Origin: Helicobacter fennelliae | Lineage (GTDB): Bacteria; Campylobacterota; Campylobacteria; Campylobacterales; Helicobacteraceae | Length of the DNA: 64,000 bases | Direction: 5' to 3' | Assembly (NCBI RefSeq): GCF_900451005.1 | Contig: NZ_UGIB01000001.1 | Coordinates: 1,674,001 to 1,738,000, forward strand | In this document: positions 9,286 through 19,349 of the stretch, piece by piece | Layout: every line of letters starts with the position of its first letter | Numbering within the stretch: the first letter of the stretch is position 1 | Made by a program: the position numbers and the translations under genes | Notes under the pieces: model-generated | What the model was told of the DNA's origin: nothing | Databases searched by the model: none | What the model saw: only the letters and a program-made list of their open reading frames with translations

Positions 9286-11553
9286 CTAATGTATATAATG
9301 ACTAAAACTTGTATAAAAAATCTCTCTCAATTCTGCAAGGCTTAGATCTATCTCATCGATACAGAGCCTATCACCGCCAATTTCCCCCAAAATCGCAAAA
9401 GGAATGCCTGCATCTTTTGCCATTGTTTTGAGGCTTTCGCAATTATCTTTGGCGACTTCTGCGACAATGCAGCTTTGAGATTGCGCAAAAATATATTCTT
9501 TAGATTCTGGGGTTTTAGATTCTAGATTTTTTTGGGTTTGAGATGGAGTTAATGGAGCTATGGCTACACGGAGATTTTTTGCGCGGATTCCTATATTGCC
9601 AAAAAGTGCCATTTTTGCAAGCGTGATAGCCAATCCACCATTGCCAACTTCTTTTGATGAGATAATGATATTTTTTTCAATGGCTTCTAAAGTGAGATTC
9701 CAAAGTCTAAGCTCAGCTTCTAAATCAATCGCAGGCACATTGCCTCCATTTATTCCATATAGCACTTTTTGTAGCACACTCCCATCAAGCCCATCATCAA
9801 TCCGTCCTAGCAAAACAACACAATTTCCCGCCACTTTGAATGCAGAATCTATAATCTTTGTCGCATCATTATTAATCCCCACAGCTGCTATGGTTGGCGT
9901 CGGATAAATATCTATGCCTTCTGTTTGGTTATATAATGAGACATTACCACTCACCACAGGCATATCAAGTGCTTTTGAAGCTAGCTTTATACCCTCGCAT
10001 ACTTCTTTAAACTGCCACATCACTTCTGGATTCTCCGGACTGCCAAAATTTAGACAATCGCTAATTGCCAAAGGGCGCGCGCCTCGTGTGATACACTTCC
10101 TCCCAGCTGTCGCTACGGCGATTTTTGCGCCTTCTTGCGGATTGAGATAACAATAACGAATAGGCGAATAAATACTCATCGCAAGGGCTACACCATTTTC
10201 TTTTACTCGTATCGCACTTGCATCGCCCTGCCCGCTTTCAATGATTGTATTTGTCTGCACAGAGCTATCATATTGAGAATAAATCCATTCTTTATCGCAA
10301 ATATCAATACTTCCTAGCAGTTTTTTAAACATTTCTTGCTGGCTTAATGGGCTTTGTGTGTAATGCTGCTTAGATACAGAATCTAAATACGCAGGCTTTT
10401 TGGTTGGGCGATTTAAAACAGGCGCGTTTGCAACAATCGGCTTAATAGGTATAAACCCTACTCGCTCCTCTTCCCAATATAGCTCCATTGCTCCACTATC
10501 GCTCACCTCGCCTATCACAGCGCAATTCAGCTCCCATTTATCAAAAATCTTTTTAATCTCCTCATAGGATTCTCTCTTTGCGCAGATAAGCATTCGCTCT
10601 TGTGATTCGCTAAGCATTAATTCATACGCATTCATTCCGCTTTCGCGCATAGGCACTTTATCAAGATAGAGCTTCATTCCACTTCCGCTTCTATCTGCCA
10701 TTTCAAAGCTAGAGCTCGTAAGCCCAGCCGCGCCCATATCTTGAATGCCTACGATAAGATTCTGATGGAATAACTCCAAGCATGCTTCAAGCAAAAGCTT
10801 CTCGGTAAAAGGATCGCCCACTTGCACGGTCGGACGCAATGCTTTAGAATCTTGAGTAAAGCTATCAGAGCTCATCACTGCCCCACCTAAGCCATCTCTT
10901 CCGGTTTTACTTCCTACATAAATCACAAGATTGCCAACGCCATCAGCCCTGCCATAGAATATCTCATCACTTTTGGCTATGCCTAGACAAAACGCATTGA
11001 CTAAAATATTGCCGTTATAGCATTGCTCAAAACTACTCTCACCCCCGATAGTTGGCACACCCATACAATTTCCATAACTCCCTATCCCCTCTACAACGCC
11101 ACGAAGTAAGTATTTGTGTTTTTTGCCTATGGCATCATCGCGCCAAATCTCACCAAATCGAATAGAATCCAAACTCGCCACAGGGCGCGCACCCATAGTA
11201 AAAATATCTCGCATAATCCCACCAACTCCCGTAGCCGCTCCTGCGTGAGGCTCAATAAAGCTTGGGTGATTGTGAGATTCTACCTTAAATACTGCGGCAT
11301 AACCGCCACTTATATCGATGACACCTGCGTTTTCGCCCGGACCTTGTATGACCCAAGGCGCACTCACAGGAAAGCCTTTGAGGTAGATTCTGCTTGATTT
11401 ATAGCTACAATGCTCACTCCACATAGCTGAAAAAACCCCCAACTCAACCAAATTAGGCTCTCTGCCTAGAATCTTAAATATCTCATCATAATCTTGTGAT
11501 GAGAGTTTGTGCTTTTTGAGGGCTTCATTCATATCTGTGATGACAAATGACAT
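9286..11553 (-). CDS. purL: Phosphoribosylformylglycinamidine synthase subunit PurL
   Basis: ATP-dependent amidotransferase subunit of the fourth step of purine synthesis (FGAR to FGAM); it needs PurS and PurQ, not seen here. 755 residues, the small PurL type. Motifs: SEHCSYKSSR near the start, KVESHNHPS, GAATGVGGIMRD, GDPFTEK, DMGAAGLTSS, then a second AIRS-like half with SGNVSLYNQ and KEVGNGGL. AAGGA lies 6 bases before the ATG. First gene of the purL-dusB-OMP run. Confidence 0.95.
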   Translation of the reverse strand: MSFVITDMNEALKKHKLSSQDYDEIFKILGREPNLVELGVFSAMWSEHCSYKSSRIYLKGFPVSAPWVIQGPGENAGVIDISGGYAAVFKVESHNHPSFIEPHAGAATGVGGIMRDIFTMGARPVASLDSIRFGEIWRDDAIGKKHKYLLRGVVEGIGSYGNCMGVPTIGGESSFEQCYNGNILVNAFCLGIAKSDEIFYGRADGVGNLVIYVGSKTGRDGLGGAVMSSDSFTQDSKALRPTVQVGDPFTEKLLLEACLELFHQNLIVGIQDMGAAGLTSSSFEMADRSGSGMKLYLDKVPMRESGMNAYELMLSESQERMLICAKRESYEEIKKIFDKWELNCAVIGEVSDSGAMELYWEEERVGFIPIKPIVANAPVLNRPTKKPAYLDSVSKQHYTQSPLSQQEMFKKLLGSIDICDKEWIYSQYDSSVQTNTIIESGQGDASAIRVKENGVALAMSIYSPIRYCYLNPQEGAKIAVATAGRKCITRGARPLAISDCLNFGSPENPEVMWQFKEVCEGIKLASKALDMPVVSGNVSLYNQTEGIDIYPTPTIAAVGINNDATKIIDSAFKVAGNCVVLLGRIDDGLDGSVLQKVLYGINGGNVPAIDLEAELRLWNLTLEAIEKNIIISSKEVGNGGLAITLAKMALFGNIGIRAKNLRVAIAPLTPSQTQKNLESKTPESKEYIFAQSQSCIVAEVAKDNCESLKTMAKDAGIPFAILGEIGGDRLCIDEIDLSLAELREIFYTSFSHYIH

Positions 11554-11664
11554 AACGATCCTTAGAATCTAAAATGACTATAAAAACGAAATTGTATCAA
11601 ATTCATTTTTGCATTTCCTTAATCAAGTTTATAATTTTTAAGTTTATAGTTATGTTTTATAAAT

Positions 11665-11670
11665 TACAAT
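11665..11670 (+). promoter_or_regulatory. Predicted -10 box for ppsA
   Basis: TACAAT in a very AT-rich 157 bp divergent gap, 41 bases before the ppsA ATG, with T-rich sequence upstream as usual for Helicobacter sigma-80 promoters. Motif only. Confidence 0.35.
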
Positions 11671-11710
11671 ATACCGCTTTAGCTTACTTTAGCTCATAAG
11701 AGGAGAATGC

Positions 11711-14137
11711 ATGAAATATATCAAGTTCTTTAAGGAACTCAACAATAAAGATGTCCCACTGGTGGGAGGAAAAAACGCTAGCATTGGAGAAATGTTTCAA
11801 GAGCTTGTTCCAGTAGGGATCAAAGTCCCAAATGGTTTTGCTATCACAAGTGAAGCATATTGGTATTTGCTAGATTCTGGTGGCATACGTCAAAAAATCC
11901 AAGACTTGCTTGAAGGAGTCGATGTAACAGAAATCGATGTGCTTAAAACTCGATCCAAAAAAATCCGTGAGCTTATTTTTGGCACGCCTTTTCCTGAGGA
12001 TTTACGCAATGAAATCTTTCAAGCGTATAAGATTTTGAGTGAAGAGTATGGTATGAAAGAAGCTGATGTCGCGGTGCGTAGCTCTGCGACTGCCGAGGAT
12101 TTGCCTGATGCAAGCTTTGCCGGACAGCAAGATACTTACCTTAGCGTCAAAGGACAAACAGAGCTTATCCACTATATCAAATCCTGTCTTGCTTCGCTTT
12201 TTACTGATAGAGCAGTGAGTTACCGCGCTTCAAGAGGGTTTGATCATTTCAAAGTCGCGCTGTCTGTGGGCGTGCAAAAAATGGTGCGTGCTGACAAAGG
12301 TAGTGCTGGAGTTATGTTTAGTATTGATACAGAAACAGGCTTTAAAGACGCGGTATTTATCACATCAAGCTGGGGGCTTGGAGAAAATGTCGTAGGTGGA
12401 ATGGTAAATCCTGATGAGTTTTATGTATTTAAACCCACACTCAAAGAAGGCAAACGCCCCATTATCAAGCGACAACTCGGGCATAAACACCAAAAAATGG
12501 TCTATGCGCCAAAAGGAAGCGATCACCCAACCAAAAACATCAAAACCACACAAAAAGAAATGAAAACTTTCTCTATCACCGATGCAGACATTCTTACCCT
12601 TGCACGTTATGCGATCAAAATCGAGGAGCATTACACTAAAGAAGCAGGCGAATATCGCCCAATGGATATGGAATGGTCAAAAGATGGCGAAAGTGGAGAG
12701 ATATTTATCGTGCAAGCGCGCCCTGAGACAGTCCAAAGCCAAAAAAACAAAAAAAATAGCTCGCAACGACTTGAAAAATTTAGCTTCACAGACAAAAACG
12801 CCGAAAGAGAGATTTTGCTTACCGGACGCGCAATAGGTGGCAAAATAGGATATGGCAAAGTAAGAATCATTAATGACATAGAGCATATGAATACCTTTAA
12901 AGAAGGTGAGATTCTCGTAACTGACAATACCGATCCTGATTGGGAGCCGGTGATGAAAAAAGCATCAGCAGTCATCACAAATCGCGGTGGGCGCACCTGC
13001 CATGCCGCGATTGTCGCGCGTGAGATTGGCGTGCCAGCTATCGTCGGGGCTATCGGCGCGACTGATAGGCTCTATACGGGCATGGAAGTTACCGTCTCTT
13101 GTGCTGAAGGCGAAGAAGGCTACATTTATGCGGGCATTCACCCATTTGAAGTTGAAGCAATCGAGCTTGATAATCTTGGCAAACCAAAAACCAAAATCTA
13201 TATGAATATAGGCAACCCAGAAAAAGCGTTTGGATTCTCACAATTACCAAATGATGGCGTTGGGCTTGCGCGTATGGAGCATATTATCCTCAATCAAATC
13301 AAAGCCCACCCATTAGCCTTGCTTGATCTCCAAAACGGCAAAAAAGACATCAAAGATCGCTCTGAAATCGAAAAGCTCATCTCCGGATACGAAAGCCCAA
13401 AAGACTTTTTTATCAAAAAAATCGCCGAAGGTATGGGTATGATCTCAGCTGCTTTCTATCCAAAGCCGGTCATCGTGCGGACAAGCGATTTTAAATCAAA
13501 CGAATATCGCGGTATGATCGGTGGCGTGAGCTATGAGCCATTAGAGGAAAACCCTATGCTTGGCTATCGTGGGGCAAGTAGGTATTATTCTGACTTGTAT
13601 CGAGTGGCGTTTGAATGGGAATGTGAGGCATTAGCAATGGTGCGTGAAGAAATGGGGCTTACAAATATGAAAGTCATGGTGCCGTTTTTACGCACACCTG
13701 AAGAGGGCAAAAAAGTGCTAGAGATTATGCGTCGCAATGGATTGGAATCTGGCAAAAATGGGCTTGAGATTTATGTGATGTGTGAATTACCAGTGAATGT
13801 TATTTTGGCTGATGATTTCTTAAATATGTTTGATGGATTCTCGATTGGCTCAAACGATCTAACCCAGCTCACACTCGGAGTCGATAGAGATGGACAGCTT
13901 GTCAGCCATATATTTGATGAGCGAAATCCTGCAATGCTTGAGATGTTTAAGCACGCGATACAAGCATGTAAAAAGCACAACAAATACTGCGGAATCTGCG
14001 GGCAAGCACCAAGCGATTACCCAGAGATAGCAGAGTTTTTGGTCAAAGAAGGCATCACTTCTATTTCGCTCAATCCAGATTCTGTGGTTTCGACTTGGAC
14101 GCGTATTGTCGCATTAGAAAAAACACTCAAACAATAA
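11711..14137 (+). CDS. ppsA: Phosphoenolpyruvate synthase
   Basis: Converts pyruvate, ATP and water to PEP, AMP and phosphate, the entry to gluconeogenesis. 808 residues. The N-terminal ATP-grasp part has [31 protein letters not shown] and DMEWSKDG...IVQARPET. The swivelling domain carries phospho-His431 in [13 protein letters not shown]. The C-terminal PEP-binding barrel has [28 protein letters not shown] and the catalytic Cys in [12 protein letters not shown] strong site (GAGGAG) lies 7 bases before the ATG. A gene of this type is also present in H. pylori. Confidence 0.96.
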   Translation: MKYIKFFKELNNKDVPLVGGKNASIGEMFQELVPVGIKVPNGFAITSEAYWYLLDSGGIRQKIQDLLEGVDVTEIDVLKTRSKKIRELIFGTPFPEDLRNEIFQAYKILSEEYGMKEADVAVRSSATAEDLPDASFAGQQDTYLSVKGQTELIHYIKSCLASLFTDRAVSYRASRGFDHFKVALSVGVQKMVRADKGSAGVMFSIDTETGFKDAVFITSSWGLGENVVGGMVNPDEFYVFKPTLKEGKRPIIKRQLGHKHQKMVYAPKGSDHPTKNIKTTQKEMKTFSITDADILTLARYAIKIEEHYTKEAGEYRPMDMEWSKDGESGEIFIVQARPETVQSQKNKKNSSQRLEKFSFTDKNAEREILLTGRAIGGKIGYGKVRIINDIEHMNTFKEGEILVTDNTDPDWEPVMKKASAVITNRGGRTCHAAIVAREIGVPAIVGAIGATDRLYTGMEVTVSCAEGEEGYIYAGIHPFEVEAIELDNLGKPKTKIYMNIGNPEKAFGFSQLPNDGVGLARMEHIILNQIKAHPLALLDLQNGKKDIKDRSEIEKLISGYESPKDFFIKKIAEGMGMISAAFYPKPVIVRTSDFKSNEYRGMIGGVSYEPLEENPMLGYRGASRYYSDLYRVAFEWECEALAMVREEMGLTNMKVMVPFLRTPEEGKKVLEIMRRNGLESGKNGLEIYVMCELPVNVILADDFLNMFDGFSIGSNDLTQLTLGVDRDGQLVSHIFDERNPAMLEMFKHAIQACKKHNKYCGICGQAPSDYPEIAEFLVKEGITSISLNPDSVVSTWTRIVALEKTLKQ

Positions 14138-14158
14138 CCGCAGCAAAGGATACACATT

Positions 14159-14767
14159 ATGAAAAAAATTGCTTTATATGCTCTTGTGTTTGTGCTAGGG
14201 ATAAGTGGCTGTGGTGGCGTCAAATATGTCGATAATGCAGATTCTAGAGAGTATTCTTCAATGGGTATTGATTATCATGATATTGAAAGTGCTGCGCAAA
14301 AAAATGTCCAATCTCTCCTTGAGAGTGGCTATGTCAGAAATTTAGCAACATTGAGCCAGCCAAAAGTGCTTGCTATCTCTGATGTAGTCAATGACACAAT
14401 GCAGCATTTCTCCACAGAAGAGCTTACACGAAAAATCACGCGAGATATGCGCAATAGTGGTAAATTCATACTCACTATGGCATTTGCTGGAAGTGGCAAT
14501 AGCGAGGATAAAATGATCGATAAAGTGCGTGAAGCACGAAATAATGATGAAGTCAATCAATATGGCGTGCCAGAAAAAGGCAATCTCATCGCGCCCGAGC
14601 TCTCGCTTTCAGGAAAAATTATCCAACGCAACACAAAAGTAAAATCTAAACAGCGCGTTGATTATTTTTTCTTGCTTACACTTACAGATCTCAAAACCGG
14701 CTTAGTTGTTTGGGATAATGAAGTCAATATCATCAAACTTGGTAGCAACAAAGCTGTCTCGTGGTGA
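14159..14767 (+). CDS. LpoB-like outer-membrane lipoprotein (penicillin-binding protein activator family)
   Basis: 202 residues. Lipoprotein signal MKKIALYALVFVLGISGC with a clear lipobox; mature Cys at residue 18. The body resembles the LpoB/YcfM family: PKVLAISDVVNDT, STEELTRKITRDMRNSGKF, APELSLSGKI and FLLTLTDLKTGLVVWDNE. In enterobacteria LpoB activates PBP1b from the outer membrane; whether this homologue does so is unknown. AAGGA sits 9 bases before the ATG. It lies 22 bases after ppsA and 51 before luxS. Confidence 0.78.
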   Translation: MKKIALYALVFVLGISGCGGVKYVDNADSREYSSMGIDYHDIESAAQKNVQSLLESGYVRNLATLSQPKVLAISDVVNDTMQHFSTEELTRKITRDMRNSGKFILTMAFAGSGNSEDKMIDKVREARNNDEVNQYGVPEKGNLIAPELSLSGKIIQRNTKVKSKQRVDYFFLLTLTDLKTGLVVWDNEVNIIKLGSNKAVSW

Positions 14768-14817
14768 TTTTAGTTTAGATTTCGCAATGTTAATTTATGT
14801 TAATTTAAGGAGCAAAT

Positions 14818-15312
14818 ATGCCATTACTTGATAGTTTTAAAGTCGATCATACGATTATGCCAGCGCCTGCTGTGCGCCTTGCCAAAACAATGGAAACTCC
14901 AAAAGGAGACAAAATAAGCGTGTTTGATTTAAGATTCTGCGTTCCAAATCAAGAGATTTTGAGTGAAAAAGGTATCCATACGCTTGAGCATTTATTTGCC
15001 GGCTTTATGAGAGATTATCTCAACACTCATAATATCGAGATTATCGATATTTCACCAATGGGGTGCAGAACGGGGTTTTATATGAGTGTGATTGGCATAC
15101 CAAGTGATGACAAAGTCAAAGAAGCATGGGAAGAGAGTATGAAAGATATTTGCAAAGTTAGCACCATACCCGAAGCAAACAAATTCCAGTGTGGCACTTT
15201 TGCTATGCACTCTCTTGATGAAGCAAAGCAAATCGCTTGCAATGTGCTTGATAGGGGTATTTCTATTATGGATACACAAAAAATACTTCTCAAAAATATT
15301 CCAAGCGCATAA
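14818..15312 (+). CDS. luxS: S-ribosylhomocysteine lyase LuxS
   Basis: Iron/zinc enzyme of the activated methyl cycle that cleaves S-ribosylhomocysteine to homocysteine and DPD, the precursor of autoinducer-2. All key residues are visible: His54, Glu57 and His58 in HTLEH, catalytic Cys83 in MGCRTGFY and metal ligand Cys125 in [10 protein letters not shown]. 164 residues, normal length. AAGGAG precedes the ATG. It is flanked by two lipoprotein genes on the same strand rather than by other methionine-cycle genes. Confidence 0.96.
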   Translation: MPLLDSFKVDHTIMPAPAVRLAKTMETPKGDKISVFDLRFCVPNQEILSEKGIHTLEHLFAGFMRDYLNTHNIEIIDISPMGCRTGFYMSVIGIPSDDKVKEAWEESMKDICKVSTIPEANKFQCGTFAMHSLDEAKQIACNVLDRGISIMDTQKILLKNIPSA

Positions 15313-15325
15313 TTTGGGGCACACA

Positions 15326-16234
15326 TTGAAATATCATATCGGCGTATTGCTTGTTTTGTTGTTTGGTGGCTGTGCAAATCACCCACCAAAGTGGTTTCTC
15401 AACCCTCAAACCTCAAATAATTTTTTCTATGGAAATGGCTCTAGCACAGATGTCGCACAAGCCAAAAATAATGCTATTAATGATTTAGCGCAAAATATCC
15501 AAACGCAAATTATGTCTGATACGCATCTTAACAATACCCAGCGCAACAATATTGACTCTTCAGAATTACATCAAAATATCTATCTTAATGTCGCTTCGCT
15601 TGAATTGCAGAATCTAAAAACAACCAAGCAAAGTTATGTGGGCGATACATTTTATATCCAAGTCCAAATCTCCAAACAAGATGTGCTCACCCCGCTCACC
15701 AATCGCTACAACCAGAATCTACAAAGCCTTCAAGCTATTGATCGCAGTTGTAAATCGCTCAACTTGCGAGATTTTGCTACACTTCAAACAAAGCTTTCTG
15801 ATATGCGACAAATCACACAAATTATTAATCTCATCTCTCCGTCAAACACCATTAATAATAGCACATTGCAAACCTTTGAGAATCTCCTTGTATCAAATAT
15901 GCCTGCACCAAAAATCAAAATCTCTTACAATAACATACCGCAAACAGAGCAAGACACACTCTCAAGTGAGATCGCTAAATTTTTTCGCATTACAGATGAA
16001 GCAGACATCGGCATAATGGAAAATACACTCTCCATACAAGAAAAAAACAATGCATTTGAAGCCACGCTTTTGACTGCGATTAGAGATTGTCATAATAATC
16101 TTTTATACCAAACCTCTATCAAAGAGACTCAACAAAGCAGAGAAAACGCGATAAAGCGGATCTCGATTGTCCTTTACAAAAAGTTATCTGAATATCAAAA
16201 TAGTCAGACAAATACACCTATCCCAAAATTCTAA
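15326..16234 (+). CDS. LPP20-family lipoprotein
   Basis: About 302 residues from a TTG start 13 bases after luxS (GGGG lies 8 bases upstream). The frame is also open further upstream inside luxS, but only from this TTG does the protein begin with a lipoprotein signal (KYHIGVLLVLLFGGC). The mature part has PPKWFLNPQ and FYGNGSSTDVAQAKNNAIND, as in LPP20/FlgP-type lipoproteins of Campylobacterota, and a longer C-terminal part without recognisable motifs. Role unknown; some relatives are surface antigens or flagellum-associated. Confidence 0.75.
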   Translation: MKYHIGVLLVLLFGGCANHPPKWFLNPQTSNNFFYGNGSSTDVAQAKNNAINDLAQNIQTQIMSDTHLNNTQRNNIDSSELHQNIYLNVASLELQNLKTTKQSYVGDTFYIQVQISKQDVLTPLTNRYNQNLQSLQAIDRSCKSLNLRDFATLQTKLSDMRQITQIINLISPSNTINNSTLQTFENLLVSNMPAPKIKISYNNIPQTEQDTLSSEIAKFFRITDEADIGIMENTLSIQEKNNAFEATLLTAIRDCHNNLLYQTSIKETQQSRENAIKRISIVLYKKLSEYQNSQTNTPIPKF

Positions 16235-16646
16235 AAGGAGCATTTATGCTATTTTACTTACAACAATGTATAAAGCGATGTATTCCAAATACATTAAAGA
16301 ATATAGTGCGACATAATAGATTCTATACAGAGTATATTTTGCCATGGCGTTTAAATTATCAACAAAAAAAAGTTGCAAAACTTGATGATGAAACATTTTT
16401 AACAATGAGACATAAGCATATATTTGGTTATATTCCTAATTTTAAGAATCCACAAACATTTAATGAAAAAATAGTGCATAGAATGCTTTATGATAGAAAT
16501 CCAATATATAGTGCATTAGCTGATAAACTCAAAGCTAGAATCTATATTGCTACTTGTTTGCAAGAGCTTCAAAATACTGCAAATATATCTCATACATCAA
16601 ACATATCTGCTACTATGTCTAATGCTACTATATCTATTAATACTAT

Positions 16647-16657
16647 GGGGGGGGGGG
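16647..16657 (+). repeat. G11 homopolymer, contingency (phase-variation) tract
   Basis: Eleven consecutive G between ATACTAT and CAGAGC, the only G or C run of this length I found in the window. It lies inside the coding region and controls the frame of the TupA-like gene; G10 or G13 would be ON. Poly-G tracts in surface-glycan genes are a classic slipped-strand switch in Helicobacter and Campylobacter. Confidence 0.9.
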
Positions 16658-16675
16658 CAGAGCAAAAGTAATGCT

Positions 16676-17020
16676 TTAGATTCTAAGCATTCAAATCTTT
16701 CAGATTCTGTTTCTTATTCAAATCATTTAGAATCTTTACATAAAGTAGATTCTGCAACTTTTAATTCTAATTCCTTAGATTCTTTAAATTCAAATTATTC
16801 AAATCTTTCTAATCATTTAAAATCTAAAAATTTAGATTTTAGTTTAGATTCTGCTACTCACAAGTTGGATTCTGTTAGTTTAGATTCTAAGCATTCTCAA
16901 TCTCTTGATTCTGTTTCTTATTCTAATCATTTAGATTCTAAAAATTTAGATTCTGTTTCAAATCTTTCAGATTCTAATTCCTTAGATTCTATTAATTTGC
17001 ATTCCATAGATTCTGCAACT
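16676..17020 (+). repeat. AGATTCT-word array encoding Leu-Asp-Ser repeats
   Basis: Twelve copies of AGATTCT or AGAATCT (starting at 16678, 16702, 16729, 16747, 16777, 16846, 16882, 16933, 16948, 16969, 16984 and 17008), spaced irregularly by 13-69 bases. In the downstream frame most read TTA GAT TCT, giving LDS, NLDS and SLDSKHS units. It interrupts the ATP-grasp fold between its N-terminal and central motifs. Confidence 0.88.
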
Positions 17021-17737
17021 CTTTCTTTACTCTTTATGCCTATTGATGATATACAAGACAAACTCTTTGAGACAAATACTTGTGAGTTTTTGCCAAAGAT
17101 TTATGGAATCTATAAGAATGTAGAAGAGATTGATTTTACACATCTTCCACAAAGCTTTGTTTTAAAAACAAATCATGATTGTGGAGGAGTAGTCTTAGTG
17201 CAAGATAAAGATGAGTTTTTAAATAATAAAAAAGTATTTCAAGAATCTATGGATAAATTAAAAAAACATTTAAATACAAATTATTATACAAAGACTAGAG
17301 AGTGGCATTATGATAATATAGAGCCTAGAGTATTTGTGGAGGAGATGCTTTGTGAAGTGAAAGGTGGAAAAATAATCATTCCGAATGATTATAAGTTTCA
17401 CTGCTTTGGCGATAAGATATTTTCAGAAACCATTATAGACAGAGGCATTGATACGCGTTGCACTTTTTTTGATGAAAATTGGAATCCTATCAAAGTAAAA
17501 ATCACTTATGATTTTGCACAAAAACCCATAGAAAAGCCAAAAGTGTTGCCATTAATGCTTGAAATAAGCAGAAAATTTTCTAAAGATTTGGGGTATTTGC
17601 GTTGTGATTTTTATTTGCAAAACAATGAAATTTTACACATAGGGGAACTTACTTTTACTCCTGGTGGTGGCACTCTACCAATATCTCCGAGAGAATATGA
17701 TAAAAAACTCGGTGATTTATGGAAGATTAAAGCCTAG

Positions 17738-18286
17738 ATTTTAGGATTTGGATTCTTTAGCAAGCCTAAGGCATGACGAGGTATTTTAGATTCTAGATTC
17801 TGAAACCGCCTTATCTTATGGATTACCACGCAAGGTTAAATATTGCTTGCAATGACAAACCTGCCTCGTGCCTCGTCATTGCGAGGACGATAGGACGAAG
17901 CAATCTAGTAAAAAATGGATTGCCACAGCCCTAAAGGGCTTCGCAATGACAACAAAATGATAGATTCTATGCAAACTAAAATCTAGATTCTAGAATCTAA
18001 ATCGTCATTGCAAGGACGGCAAGACGAAGCAAAAGAGAATCTAAACTCATCGTATGGATTGCCATGCAATCTCACGATTGCTCGCAATGACAATTTTTGC
18101 GTCATTCTGAGCTTTCACAGAAAGCGAAGAATCCAAAAAAGAAATAACAGAATCTAAAAGATTCTAATTTGGATTTGGATTCTTTCTGGGTTCTTCGGTC
18201 GTTTCACTCGCTTAAAAATGACGAGGTGTTTTTAGATTCTAGAATCTTACAATTTAGATTCTAAAAATCTAACTTCAGCCTAAAAT
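17738..18286. repeat. 549 bp intergenic cluster of REP-like palindromic repeats
   Basis: No gene. Contains type-1 elements (GGATTGCCAC...GCAATGAC or its reverse GTCATTGCGAGG...GAAGCAATC) at 17820-17856, 17875-17950 and 18004-18091. A type-2 element (GTCATTCTGAGC...GAAGAATCC...GGATTC...AATGAC) spans 18101-18222. They are separated by AGATTCT/AGAATCT words. The 17875-17950 unit is a two-level palindrome: GTCATTGCGA pairs with TCGCAATGAC, and GCAATC with GGATTGC. It lies between convergent genes. Confidence 0.82.
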
Positions 18287-19249
18287 CTAGCCCTGTGGCT
18301 CAAGCATTATCATCACAACTTCTGGCGGATTAAACACCCGAGGCAAAAATACATTCAAGCTCAATCCTCTTGAGACAACAAGCGTTTGATTGTCTTTGAG
18401 CGTATAAAGCCCGCCGACATACTGCGGAAAAATGCCCTGATTTGGCGCATAAAGTCCATTAAGGATAAATGGTATCCTCACTTGCCCGCCGTGTGTATGC
18501 CCGCTTACGATGAGATCAAAATCAAGCTGATTAAAAAGCTTAATGCATTCTGGACGATGAGAGAGTAGGATTTGTAATGTTTGCGGGTATGCGCTTTGTT
18601 TGGACGATATGGGCGATGTTGGTGATATTTGCGAGTCTAATATTTCTTGACGTGCGGTCAAATCAAGTGCTTCAAAAGTTTGCAACACTTGATTGCTCCA
18701 TTGCCCTTGCCAATCTCCCCATTCTTGAGAGGTTTTTTGGATTCTGTGTCCATTATCATCATATTTCACCACATATGGATCATCAATCCCCGCGATTATT
18801 AGGGCATTGTCTTTGATAGATGTATGCACTGCTGCATGAGCGCGATCAAGCACGATTGTATGATGTGCTTGTATCATCTGCTTTATAGGTATGATAGCAC
18901 CGCTCCAAAATTCGTGATTACCGCTGACATAATACTTTGGAATCTTATCGAATGGAGGCTGGTTTAGCCTTGCAAAAAACTCTATAGCCCCTTGTATATC
19001 TTCTTTGTCATCGACCATATCGCCTGCCATAAGGATCATATCTGGATTTTGGGTTGCAAGTGTGGCAAAGATTTGCTCTTGATAAAACCTCCCAGAATGC
19101 AAATCACTCAAAAGCGCGATTTTGATGTTTGAGTGTATTTTGGGTGATGTGAGCGTATAAAACCTCACTTGAAGTGGGGCATACAGCGCACAAATAATAA
19201 TCCCCAAACAAACGCAAGCAAAAAAACCAACTTTTATAATACCTCTCAA
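18287..19249 (-). CDS. Membrane-anchored metallophosphoesterase (YkuE-like)
   Basis: 320 residues. A single N-terminal membrane helix (about residues 5-25) is followed by the metal motifs LLSDLHSGRF, MAGDMVDDKE, YYVSGNHEFW, LLSHRP and VSGHTHGGQV, in calcineurin-fold order. YkuE-type proteins are often linked to cell-envelope lipid turnover; the substrate here is unknown. The start is a TTG with GGGG 6 bases upstream. Between about residues 180 and 225 there is a Ser/Gln-rich insert. It stands alone, 100 bases from the helicase gene on the same strand. Confidence 0.82.
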   Translation of the reverse strand: MRGIIKVGFFACVCLGIIICALYAPLQVRFYTLTSPKIHSNIKIALLSDLHSGRFYQEQIFATLATQNPDMILMAGDMVDDKEDIQGAIEFFARLNQPPFDKIPKYYVSGNHEFWSGAIIPIKQMIQAHHTIVLDRAHAAVHTSIKDNALIIAGIDDPYVVKYDDNGHRIQKTSQEWGDWQGQWSNQVLQTFEALDLTARQEILDSQISPTSPISSKQSAYPQTLQILLSHRPECIKLFNQLDFDLIVSGHTHGGQVRIPFILNGLYAPNQGIFPQYVGGLYTLKDNQTLVVSRGLSLNVFLPRVFNPPEVVMIMLEPQG

Positions 19250-19349
19250 TTATAACCCCTTATTAGATTCTCACTTAATGCCCTTGCTAATCCTCATAAA
19301 TCCCCTTGCAAATTCTATTATTAATCCCATTTAATCATTTTGCTAACTC

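Larger units (their letters stand above)
16246..17737 (+). pseudogene. TupA-like ATP-grasp gene, probably phase-variable, frame-broken at a G11 tract
   Basis: One gene in two frames. The first part (16246-16671) carries the family N-terminus: HIFGYIPNFKNPQTFNEKI and YDRNPIYSALADKLKAR. The second, in the +2 frame to 17737, carries FLPKIYGIYKNVEEIDF, LPQSFVLKTNHDCGG, PNDYKFHCFGDKIFSE, LGYLRCDFYL and GELTFTPGGG. These are TupA-type ATP-grasp motifs found in polysaccharide clusters. The frames meet at eleven G at 16647-16657; as read the product stops after 141 residues. Loss of one G (or gain of two) would join them into about 496 residues. The join lies in a low-complexity insert rich in Asn, Ser, Thr and then Leu-Asp-Ser. 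AAGGAG precedes the ATG, 11 bases after the lipoprotein gene. Base composition is more AT-rich than its neighbours. Confidence 0.82.

Noticed and set aside
15191-15325. Upstream extension of the LPP20-like gene into luxS
   Set aside because: The added residues are a shadow of luxS and would bury the lipoprotein signal that starts at the TTG 15326.
16547-16680. Independent start for the second half of the TupA-like gene
   Set aside because: No ribosome site; residues before the G tract in that frame are unrelated to the family, whereas the upstream frame matches its N-terminus.
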